From Thermaceae bacterium (lineage in GTDB: Bacteria; Deinococcota; Deinococci; Deinococcales; Marinithermaceae): a stretch of DNA of 9,678 nucleotides. Positions 1-5,790 of this stretch are shown piece after piece (the stretch's first letter is position 1; each line of letters begins with the position of its first letter). The stretch spans positions 1-9,678 of the forward strand of contig JALVVO010000169.1 in the NCBI GenBank assembly GCA_027023345.1, written 5' to 3'. The notes below the pieces were generated by a model that ran no database searches, had not been told where the DNA came from, and saw nothing but the letters and a program-made list of their open reading frames with translations. The translations under genes were made by a program, and so were the position numbers.

Positions 1-54
1 GTAGGTCGTAGTACCAGTCGCCGGGGATCCCCGGCGACTGGTACTACGACCTAC
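1..54. repeat. Perfect 54-bp palindrome at the window edge
   Basis: Bases 1-27 are the exact reverse complement of bases 28-54, centred on a GGATCC, with no loop and no mismatch. The right arm reads smoothly into the coding frame of the next gene (…PGDWYYDLRSGD…), whereas the left arm puts a TAG stop in that frame at 9-11. The right arm therefore looks genuine and the left arm looks like a copy folded back at a contig end. A real cruciform inside the gene is the alternative, but a spacerless perfect palindrome stopping exactly at base 1 favours an assembly or amplification artefact. Confidence 0.85.
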
Positions 55-1070
55 GAAGCGGGGACACCCTGCCCGAGATCATCGGGGGTGACCCCGAGCC
101 GGCAGCGCTGATCGAATACAGCAAGGGAAGCCGGGGATACGCGGTCTACGCCCGGGCCAAAGACCTCTACACCGGCGTCGAGCACCGGACCCTGGTCGAG
201 GCCATGCCCCTGGACTTCGCCCTGAACTTCACCGACGACTACGTCTACCACTCCCTCGGTGGCCCCTGGCTCTGGAACCTCCCCCTCAACACCACCGCCC
301 TCGAGATCTACGTCTACCGGGCCGCCGACGGCAAGCGTTACCGCTACGACTACGACTTCCGCTGGGAGGAAAGCCCCAAGGGCTACCTGGTGCCGAAGAT
401 CGCCTACCGCTCGGGGAGCGAGCTCCCCGCCTTCCCCGACGGCATGGTCGAGCCCTGGAAGGACGGCGAGGGCCTCAAGCACGCGACGATCCCCCAGGCG
501 CTTCCGGTGGCGGTCTGCTCCCAGGTGGACTGGCCGGGCCGGATGGCGAGCCGGCCGGCCCGGGGAGGGTGGTTCCTGGCCGAGCAGCGGGCGGTCCAGA
601 CCGGCTGGCACCAGTACTGGTGGAACGCTCCCGACCTGAAGAACGGGGGCGACGGCAGCCAGCTAACCCTGGCCACGTACTCGGGCTCGATCGAAACCTG
701 GAGGCTTGCCGCAGCGCTGAGCTTTCCGTCCTGGAACACCCGTAGCGACTACATCCCCGCCTTCGGCCCCCTGCGCCTCGTCTACTTCTTCGTCGACTAC
801 TACAACCCCGACGACGCCGCCGCCTTCGGCGACAACTACCCCAAGGTCCCAAGCCCCTTCCACGACACCTACTGGCGCTACTTTGCCGAGCTCGAGGTGA
901 GCGAGAACCCCGACGGCTCGGTGGCTTGCGGCCCCGCCAAGTGGGGGGTCGAGCAGGTCACCGACCCCGACGAGGTGGCGCTCCTCGAGCAGTGGCGCAC
1001 CGACCCCAACAGCCAACCCATGCCGGGGGACCCTCTCCCCGCCCAGCTCCTGCCCACCCCCTGGAGGTAA
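30..1070 (+). CDS. Hypothetical aromatic-rich protein, 5' truncated
   Basis: I do not recognise this protein. The frame is open from the right arm of the edge palindrome to TAA at 1068-1070, about 346 codons. The first in-frame ATG is at 204, but coding character (third-position G/C, sensible protein) continues upstream of it, so the true N-terminus is probably missing. The protein is very rich in Trp and Tyr, for example DWYYDL near the start, GWHQYWWN in the middle and TYWRYFAELE near the end. It has many Pro, Gly and Asp, and only two Cys (in PVAVCSQ and VACGPAKW). I see no nucleotide-binding motif, transmembrane stretch or low-complexity repeat in the visible part. The composition would suit an extracytoplasmic or carbohydrate-contacting protein, but that is a guess, and a signal peptide cannot be judged without the N-terminus. 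It is followed by a hairpin and appears to end its own transcription unit. Confidence 0.75.
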   Translation, partial: PGDWYYDLRSGDTLPEIIGGDPEPAALIEYSKGSRGYAVYARAKDLYTGVEHRTLVEAMPLDFALNFTDDYVYHSLGGPWLWNLPLNTTALEIYVYRAADGKRYRYDYDFRWEESPKGYLVPKIAYRSGSELPAFPDGMVEPWKDGEGLKHATIPQALPVAVCSQVDWPGRMASRPARGGWFLAEQRAVQTGWHQYWWNAPDLKNGGDGSQLTLATYSGSIETWRLAAALSFPSWNTRSDYIPAFGPLRLVYFFVDYYNPDDAAAFGDNYPKVPSPFHDTYWRYFAELEVSENPDGSVACGPAKWGVEQVTDPDEVALLEQWRTDPNSQPMPGDPLPAQLLPTPWR

Positions 1071-1116
1071 AAGGAGACCAGCTTGGGGCTTGTCTCCTTT
1101 CAAGCCCGGCTTTTCG
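1069..1116 (+). terminator. Probable terminator after the hypothetical gene
   Basis: A perfect stem pairs AAAGGAGAC (1070-1078) with GTCTCCTTT (1092-1100) around a 13-base loop, starting on the last base of the stop codon. A second short hairpin, AAGCC/GGCTT (1102-1112), ends in TTTT followed by CGTTCT. The U-tract is weak and displaced, so termination efficiency is uncertain. Its position between a finished gene and a gene with its own promoter supports the call. Confidence 0.6.
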
Positions 1117-1137
1117 TTCTCCCGCCAGCGCTTCAGC

Positions 1138-1149
1138 TAAACTGACCCC
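1138..1149 (+). promoter_or_regulatory. Leaderless promoter -10 of asnS
   Basis: TAAACT at 1138-1143 fits the TANNNT -10 pattern and ends six bases before the asnS ATG at 1150. There is no Shine-Dalgarno sequence in that gap (GACCCC). This spacing would start transcription at or next to the A of the ATG, giving a leaderless mRNA, which is common in Deinococcota. No good -35 is seen; CGTTCT at 1115-1120 has the right spacing but a poor match. Confidence 0.6.
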
Positions 1150-2466
1150 ATGCGCCGCGTGTTCATCGAGGAGATCGCAAACTTCGAGGGTGAGGAGGTC
1201 GCCCTAAAGGGGTGGCTCTTTAACCGCCGCTCCAAGGGCAAGATCCACTTTTTGATCCTTCGGGATGGCACCGGGTTCCTGCAGGCCACGGTCTTCAAGA
1301 ACGACGTGGACGAGGCCACCTTCAAGGAGGCCGACCACTTGCCCCAAGAGACCGCGCTCGAGGTCTTTGGCTTCGTCAAGGCCGACCCCCGGGCACCCGG
1401 GGGGTACGAGCTCTCGGTCCGGGGACTGAAGGTCATCTCCAAGCCCCTCGAGGAGTACCCGATCACCAAGAAGGACCACGGGATCGAGTTCCTCCTCGAC
1501 CACCGCCACCTCTGGCTCCGCCACCGGCGGCCCTGGGCGGTGATGCGGATCCGGGACGAGCTCGAGCGCGCGACCCATGACTTCTTTCTTGAGCGCAAGT
1601 TCCTCCGCTTCGACGCCCCCATCCTCACCCCGAGCGCGGTCGAGGGCACCACCGAGCTCTTCGAGGTCGAGCTCTTCGACGGGGAGAAAGCCTACCTCTC
1701 CCAGTCGGGCCAGCTTTACGCCGAGGCCGGGGCGCTCGCGTTCGGGAGGGTCTACACCTTTGGCCCCACCTTCCGCGCCGAGCGCAGTAAGACCCGGCGG
1801 CACCTCCTCGAGTTTTGGATGATCGAGCCCGAGGCCGCCTTCATGACGCACGAAGAGAACATGCAGCTCCAAGAGGACTACGTCCGCTACCTGGTCGAAA
1901 GGGTGCTCGACCGCCGCGCGAAGGAGCTCGAGCTCCTCGAACGCGACCCCAAGAAGCTCGAGCCTGCGGCGGAAGGGAACTACCCCCGCCTCACCTACAA
2001 GGAAGCAATCGAACTTCTTAAGAAAATCGCTCCCGAAGAGGGCATCGAACCCCTCCCCTACGGCGAGGACTTCGGCGCCCCCCACGAGGCCGCGATCAGC
2101 AGGCGGTTCGACCGCCCGGTCTTCATCGAGAAGTACCCTGCTGCCATCAAGGCCTTCTACATGCAGCCCGACCCGGAAAACCCCGAGCTCGTCCTCAACG
2201 ACGACCTCCTCGCCCCCGAGGGCTACGGCGAGATCATCGGCGGCTCCGAGCGGATCTGGGACCTGGAGCTCTTGAAGGAGCGGATCAAGGAGCGCGGCCT
2301 GCCCGAAGCGGTCTACGACTGGTACCTGGACCTCCGCAGGTTCGGAAGCGTGCCCCACGCCGGGTTTGGGCTGGGCCTCGAGCGCACCGTGGCCTGGATC
2401 GCGGGGCTCCATCACGTCCGCGAGGCCGTGCCCTTCCCCCGCACCTACACCCGCATGCGGCCTTAA
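1150..2466 (+). CDS. asnS: Asparaginyl-tRNA synthetase
   Basis: AsnRS is a cytoplasmic class IIb synthetase that charges tRNA-Asn with asparagine using ATP. The protein is 438 residues, the length I recall for the Thermus enzyme. An N-terminal OB-fold for anticodon binding spans about residues 15-100 (GWLFNRRSKGKIHFLILRDG). The catalytic domain follows, with motif 1 around 150-165 (FDAPILTPSAVEGTTELF), motif 2 at about 207-228 (TFRAERSKTRRHLLEFWMIE) and motif 3 at 405-417 (GFGLGLERTVAWI). The residues ELFEVE and QSGQLYAE are those of the AsnRS/AspRS group. AsnRS is preferred over AspRS because the protein is short and lacks the GAD insertion of bacterial AspRS. The ATG at 1150 is set by a -10 box six bases upstream, with no ribosome binding site. 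The gene stands alone between a terminator and a convergent neighbour. Confidence 0.95.
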   Translation: MRRVFIEEIANFEGEEVALKGWLFNRRSKGKIHFLILRDGTGFLQATVFKNDVDEATFKEADHLPQETALEVFGFVKADPRAPGGYELSVRGLKVISKPLEEYPITKKDHGIEFLLDHRHLWLRHRRPWAVMRIRDELERATHDFFLERKFLRFDAPILTPSAVEGTTELFEVELFDGEKAYLSQSGQLYAEAGALAFGRVYTFGPTFRAERSKTRRHLLEFWMIEPEAAFMTHEENMQLQEDYVRYLVERVLDRRAKELELLERDPKKLEPAAEGNYPRLTYKEAIELLKKIAPEEGIEPLPYGEDFGAPHEAAISRRFDRPVFIEKYPAAIKAFYMQPDPENPELVLNDDLLAPEGYGEIIGGSERIWDLELLKERIKERGLPEAVYDWYLDLRRFGSVPHAGFGLGLERTVAWIAGLHHVREAVPFPRTYTRMRP

Positions 2467-2903
2467 AAACGGTAGGCGACGAGCCGGACCGGCCGGCCCT
2501 CGGGGTCGGGTAGCCGGCTCACTCGGACGCCCGCTTCCACCCCGCCCATCCGCCGGTAAAACCCCCGGGCCCGCTCGTTCGCCTCGATCACCCAGACCCA
2601 GACCGGGGTCTGGCCGGTCTCCTCGAGGAACCGAAGGGCTTCCTCGAAAAGGGCGCGGCCGAGCCCCTTCCCCTGCGCCTCGGGCAGCAGGTAGATCGCG
2701 TGGACCTCGCCGCCCGGGTAGCCGGGCTCCCGGCTCGGCCCCGCGTAGCAGACGCCCACCACCCGCCCGTCCTCCTCGGCGACGAGGGCGAGGCCCCTCG
2801 GATCCGATAGGGCCCGGTCGAACTTGGCGGGAAAGCGGGGTTCCTCCAGGTCTTCGAGGAAGGCGTCGGAAAGGATCCCCCGGTAGGCCGCCCGAAAGGC
2901 CAA
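2463..2903 (-). CDS. GNAT-family N-acetyltransferase
   Basis: This is a GCN5-related acetyltransferase that transfers acetyl from acetyl-CoA to an unidentified amine. The acetyl-CoA motif A is clear: EVHAIYLLPEAQGKGLGRAL at about residues 66-85, with the pyrophosphate-binding Q77-GKGLG. Motif B follows (VWVWVIEANERARGFYRRMG), with the usual Asn and aromatic residues. The N-terminal FRAAYRGIL…FLEDL resembles small bacterial GNATs of unknown substrate. The annotated start is TTG at 2903, the only usual start codon available. However, the same frame upstream to about 2954 encodes VRRAQPEDRGDAARAHLL, which looks like the missing first strand and helix of the GNAT fold. The true start is therefore unsettled. 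The gene lies just behind pdxT in a -1 frame relation and is probably co-transcribed with it. Its stop overlaps that of asnS. Confidence 0.85.
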   Translation of the reverse strand: MAFRAAYRGILSDAFLEDLEEPRFPAKFDRALSDPRGLALVAEEDGRVVGVCYAGPSREPGYPGGEVHAIYLLPEAQGKGLGRALFEEALRFLEETGQTPVWVWVIEANERARGFYRRMGGVEAGVRVSRLPDPEGRPVRLVAYRF

Positions 2904-2950
2904 AAGGTGCGCCCGGGCGGCGTCCCCTCGGTCCTCGGGCTGGGCCCGTC

Positions 2951-3541
2951 TTACCCCACCCGGGCCGCCTCCTCGGCTCCGGCGAGACGGGCGAAGTATA
3001 GGTGAACGCGGGGGTCCTCGGTGAGCTCGGGGTGGAAGGTCGTGGCCATGAGCCGCTCGCCGACGACGAAGACCGGATCGCCCTGGTAGCGGGCGAGGAC
3101 GCGAAGCCCCGGCCCCACCCGGGTGATCACCGGGGCGCGGATGAAGATCGCGTGGAAGGGGCGATCGAAGCCCTCGACCTCGAGGTCGGTCTCGAAGGAC
3201 TCGACCTGGCGGCCGTAGGCGTTCCGGCGAACGGCGATCTCCATGACCCCGAGCCTGGGCTGGTCGGGGTAGCCCTCGACCTCGCGGGCGAGCCAGATGG
3301 CGCCGGCGCAGGTGCCCCAGAGGGCGAGCGTCCCGGCCTCATAGCGCCTGCGGGCCTCGGCCTCGACCCCGTACTCGCGGGCGAGCTTGCCGATGGTGGT
3401 GGACTCGCCTCCGGGGATGACGAGGCCCCGGACGCCCTCGAGGTCCTCCGCCCGCCGCACCCGCCGGGTGGGGACACCGACGCGCCGGTACGCGAGCTCG
3501 TGCTCGCGGAAGTCGCCTTGGACCGCCAGGATGCCGATCAT
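2951..3541 (-). CDS. pdxT: Pyridoxal 5'-phosphate synthase, glutaminase subunit PdxT
   Basis: PdxT hydrolyses glutamine and channels the ammonia to PdxS in the DXP-independent vitamin B6 pathway. It is a class I glutamine amidotransferase of 196 residues, the usual size. The triad is visible: C78 in GTCAGAIW, then H170 and E172 in TTFHPEL. The PGGESTTIGKL segment at 43-53 is the family signature. I chose ATG at 3541, giving MIGILAVQGDFREHE, which matches PdxT N-termini. The longer TTG start at 3577 lies inside the -35 box of a promoter whose -10 ends seven bases before the ATG. The gene is separated from pdxS by a strong terminator and probably reads on into the GNAT gene. Confidence 0.93.
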   Translation of the reverse strand: MIGILAVQGDFREHELAYRRVGVPTRRVRRAEDLEGVRGLVIPGGESTTIGKLAREYGVEAEARRRYEAGTLALWGTCAGAIWLAREVEGYPDQPRLGVMEIAVRRNAYGRQVESFETDLEVEGFDRPFHAIFIRAPVITRVGPGLRVLARYQGDPVFVVGERLMATTFHPELTEDPRVHLYFARLAGAEEAARVG

Positions 3542-3548
3542 CGCCCCT

Positions 3549-3577
3549 ATCCTGCGCCTTTTGGAGGGGTGCGTCAA
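3549..3577 (-). promoter_or_regulatory. Promoter of pdxT (leaderless)
   Basis: On the minus strand, TTGACG (plus-strand 3572-3577) is separated by exactly 17 bases from CAGGAT (plus-strand 3549-3554). Seven bases then lead to the pdxT ATG at 3541. The -35 matches five of six consensus bases; the -10 matches three, including the key A and final T. The spacing predicts transcription starting at the ATG. There is no well-placed Shine-Dalgarno sequence; AGGGG is only three bases from the ATG. Confidence 0.6.
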
Positions 3578-3614
3578 CGGGCGGGTTTTGTGAAAGGGGT
3601 GGGTTGCCTTAGTT

Positions 3615-3630
3615 CGTGAATATTTTCACG
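3615..3630. promoter_or_regulatory. AT-rich inverted repeat, possible operator
   Basis: CGTGAA-TATT-TTCACG is a perfect 6-bp inverted repeat with a 4-base centre, unusually AT-rich for this genome. It lies between the pdxS terminator and the pdxT promoter, about 40 bases upstream of the -35. A related half site, GTGAAA, lies at 3590-3595. It could bind a regulator of pdxT, or be a minor second hairpin behind pdxS. No candidate regulator is encoded in the window. Confidence 0.35.
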
Positions 3631-3637
3631 CACCCCC

Positions 3638-3670
3638 AAAAAGAACGGGGCGGGACGTCCCGCCCCGTTC
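3638..3670 (-). terminator. Strong intrinsic terminator after pdxS
   Basis: A perfect 28-base palindrome at 3643-3670 (arm GAACGGGGCGGGAC and its complement) lies three bases after the pdxS stop codon in transcript order. On the minus strand it is followed at once by TTTTT (plus-strand 3638-3642). A GC-rich stem with a U-tract is the textbook rho-independent form. It should end transcripts arriving from tal, rho, the LysM gene and pdxS before they reach pdxT. Confidence 0.9.
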
Positions 3671-3673
3671 CCG

Positions 3674-4558
3674 CTACCAGCCACGCTTGGCGAGCCGTTC
3701 CTCCTCCGGGATGAGGTCGATGTTGATTCCCACCATCGGCTCGCCCAGGTCCTCGCTGACCTCGGCCAGGACCTCGGGGTCGTCGTAGTGGGTGACCGCG
3801 CGCACGATCGCCCTGGCGCGCTTTTTCGGGTCGCCGGACTTGAAGATCCCCGAGCCGACGAAGACGCCCTCCATCCCGAGGTGCATCATCAAGGCGGCGT
3901 CGGCCGGGGTGGCGATCCCGCCGGCGGCGAAGTTCACCACCGGGAGCTTGCCGTGGTCGTGGACCCACTTAACGAGCTCGAGCGGCGCCTGGAGCTCCTT
4001 GGCGGCGGCGGGGAGCTCGTCCTCGCGAAGCGATTGGAGCCAGCGGATCTGCTTCCACATCCACCGGGCGTGGCGCACCGCCTCGACCACGTTCCCGGTG
4101 CCGGCCTCGCCCTTGGTGCGAATCATCGCCGCCCCCTCGGCGATCCGGCGAAGCGCCTCGCCGAGGTCGCGGGCCCCGTTCACGAAGGGAACCTTGAAGG
4201 CCCACTTGTCGATGTGGTGCTCCTCGTCGGCGGGGGTGAGCACCTCGGACTCGTCGATGAAGTCCACTCCCAGGGCCTCGAGAATCATCGCCTCGGCGAA
4301 GTGCCCGATCCGGACCTTGGCCATGACCGGGATGCTCACCGCGGCCATGATCTCCTTGATCTTCTTGGGGTCGGCCATGCGGGCGACCCCGCCCTGGGCA
4401 CGGATGTCGGCGGGCACCCGCTCCAGCGCCATCACCGCCACCGCCCCCGCTTCCTCGGCGATCTCCGCCTGCTCGGGGGTGGTGACGTCCATGATGACGC
4501 CGCCCTTGAACATCTCCGCGAACCCGGTCTTGACCTTGAGCGTACCCTTCGCTTCCAT
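3674..4558 (-). CDS. pdxS: Pyridoxal 5'-phosphate synthase, synthase subunit PdxS
   Basis: PdxS makes pyridoxal 5'-phosphate from ribose 5-phosphate, glyceraldehyde 3-phosphate and ammonia supplied by PdxT. It forms the TIM-barrel dodecamer core of the complex. The 294-residue length is standard. The functional residues fall at the numbers known for the B. subtilis enzyme: D24 (MDVTT), the imine-forming K81 (VMAKVRIGH) and the second lysine K149 (IRTKGEAGTGNV). The C-terminal GRIATPADAA-type phosphate-binding loop is present as GGIATPADAALMMHLG, followed by VGSGIFKSGDP. The ATG at 4558 is preceded by GGAGG six bases upstream (GGAGGAACC-ATG). The gene starts 10 bases after the LysM/M23 stop and so is likely co-transcribed with it. 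A strong terminator follows. Confidence 0.97.
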   Translation of the reverse strand: MEAKGTLKVKTGFAEMFKGGVIMDVTTPEQAEIAEEAGAVAVMALERVPADIRAQGGVARMADPKKIKEIMAAVSIPVMAKVRIGHFAEAMILEALGVDFIDESEVLTPADEEHHIDKWAFKVPFVNGARDLGEALRRIAEGAAMIRTKGEAGTGNVVEAVRHARWMWKQIRWLQSLREDELPAAAKELQAPLELVKWVHDHGKLPVVNFAAGGIATPADAALMMHLGMEGVFVGSGIFKSGDPKKRARAIVRAVTHYDDPEVLAEVSEDLGEPMVGINIDLIPEEERLAKRGW

Positions 4559-4568
4559 GGTTCCTCCG

Positions 4569-5774
4569 CTACCTCGGTAGATAGGGGATGGGGTTGACCG
4601 AACGCCCGCCCACGCGGACTTCGAAGTGAAGGTGGACGCCGTAGGCGCCCCGCCCCGAGGCCCCGACGTAGCCGATCACCTGGCCGCGCCGGACGCGCTG
4701 GCCGGTGCGCACCGCGAGCCGGGACAGGTGGGCGTAGCGGGTCTCGACCCCGTTGCCGTGATCGATGCGGACGTAGCGCCCGTAGTAGTAGCCCCAGCCG
4801 GCGAAGATCACCCGCCCGTCCCGGGCGGCGTAGACCGGGGTCCCGGCCGGGGCGGCGAGGTCGATGCCGTGATGGAAGTTGCTCCCCGCCACCCAGACCC
4901 GACGGTAGCCGTAGTAGCTGGTGATGCGAAACCGTGTAAGCGGCCACTGGAAGCCCTTGAGGGAGGCCTTCCCCGGCCGGTAGCTAACCTGCTTGAGCCG
5001 GGCCCGGCGGCGGGCCTGCTCGGCCAGCCAGCGGCGGCGCCGCTCGGCGGCGAGCCGGCGCTCCTCCGCCCGCTTCTTCTCGAGCTCAGCGTAGACCTCG
5101 CGGGCGAGCACGCCGGGGACGAGGACCAGGTCGCCGGGTCGGAGCTCGAGCGGGTCCTTCACCCCGTTCGCCCGGGCAAGCTCGCTCACGTCGAGCCGGT
5201 AGGTCCGGGCCAGGTCGGCGAGGCTCTTCCCCGGCCCGAGGACGACGATCCGCCCCTTCGTCCCCTCGGGGATGAGCAAGGTGGCTCCAAGAGGGATCCG
5301 GTCGAGGCTTTTCAGCGTGGGGTTCGCGGAGACGAGCTCGAGCACCGTGAGCCCGAAGCGCTTGGCGATCCGCTCCAGGGTGTCGCCCTTCTTAACCACG
5401 TAGCGGCGCACCCCGGGGGGCAGCCTCGGGCCCTCTCCCCCGTCCACCCGGTAGGGGATCACCAGCTCCTGCCCCGGCTGGATCCGCCAGGACTTGAGGC
5501 CGCTCGCCTTCTTGATCGCCTCCACCGAGCTCCCATAGGCGGCGGCCAGGGCGGCCAGCGCCTCCCCGGAGCGGACGACGTGCAGGGCCCGGGCCTCGTG
5601 GACGGCGGCGAGCGCGTCCCAGACCCGGGCCTCGGGCTCGAGCACCACCTCCACCCGCCCGACCTGGGCGGCGTAGTCGGCGAGGATCTCCTGGGGCGTG
5701 AAGGGCAGGCCCGCGATCAAGCCGGCCAGCATCCAGTTGCGCAGTCCACCGCCGGTCACGGGCCCCCTCCCCAC
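4569..5774 (-). CDS. LysM-repeat M23 metallopeptidase (cell-wall hydrolase)
   Basis: This is a predicted exported zinc peptidase that cuts peptidoglycan cross-links, or an EnvC/NlpD-like regulator of division. From the N-terminus (401 residues): a short, weak hydrophobic segment at 15-26 (MLAGLIAGLPF) that may be a signal or anchor; LysM 1 at about 64-108; LysM 2 at about 124-169 (RYVVKKGDTLERIAKRFGL); a more diverged LysM 3 at about 176-220; an Arg/Glu-rich coiled coil at about 226-262; and the M23 domain at about 283-398. All M23 zinc and catalytic residues are present: H301-xxx-D305, H349 (YAHLS) and H381-L-H383, so the enzyme should be active. The start is GTG at 5774, seven bases after a TATACT -10 box with no ribosome binding site. 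An internal ATG at 5732 is the alternative. It lies 17 bases behind rho and 10 bases ahead of pdxS. Confidence 0.9.
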   Translation of the reverse strand: MGRGPVTGGGLRNWMLAGLIAGLPFTPQEILADYAAQVGRVEVVLEPEARVWDALAAVHEARALHVVRSGEALAALAAAYGSSVEAIKKASGLKSWRIQPGQELVIPYRVDGGEGPRLPPGVRRYVVKKGDTLERIAKRFGLTVLELVSANPTLKSLDRIPLGATLLIPEGTKGRIVVLGPGKSLADLARTYRLDVSELARANGVKDPLELRPGDLVLVPGVLAREVYAELEKKRAEERRLAAERRRRWLAEQARRRARLKQVSYRPGKASLKGFQWPLTRFRITSYYGYRRVWVAGSNFHHGIDLAAPAGTPVYAARDGRVIFAGWGYYYGRYVRIDHGNGVETRYAHLSRLAVRTGQRVRRGQVIGYVGASGRGAYGVHLHFEVRVGGRSVNPIPYLPR

Positions 5775-5787
5775 GAGGAGCAGTATA
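5775..5787 (-). promoter_or_regulatory. Leaderless promoter -10 of the LysM/M23 gene
   Basis: On the minus strand, TATACT (plus-strand 5782-5787) is five of six to consensus. It sits in the 17-base gap after the rho stop codon, seven bases before the GTG at 5774. No Shine-Dalgarno sequence is present in the gap. No convincing -35 is found inside the rho tail. The layout predicts a leaderless transcript that supplies the M23 gene and pdxS independently of tal and rho. Confidence 0.6.
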
Positions 5788-5790
5788 CCC

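Noticed and set aside
20..35. CCGGGGATCC resembles the SmaI/BamHI part of a cloning polylinker.
   Set aside because: The match does not extend to flanking polylinker sites, and the right arm is in frame with the following gene.
1386..1403. A GC-rich 8-bp hairpin (CCCCCGGG/CCCGGGGG) inside asnS as a terminator or regulatory site.
   Set aside because: It has no U-tract, lies in the OB-fold coding region and is explained by codons for DPRAPGG.
3542..3577. The longer PdxT start (TTG 3577).
   Set aside because: It would add MTHPSKRRRIGA ahead of the family N-terminus and places the start inside the -35 box.
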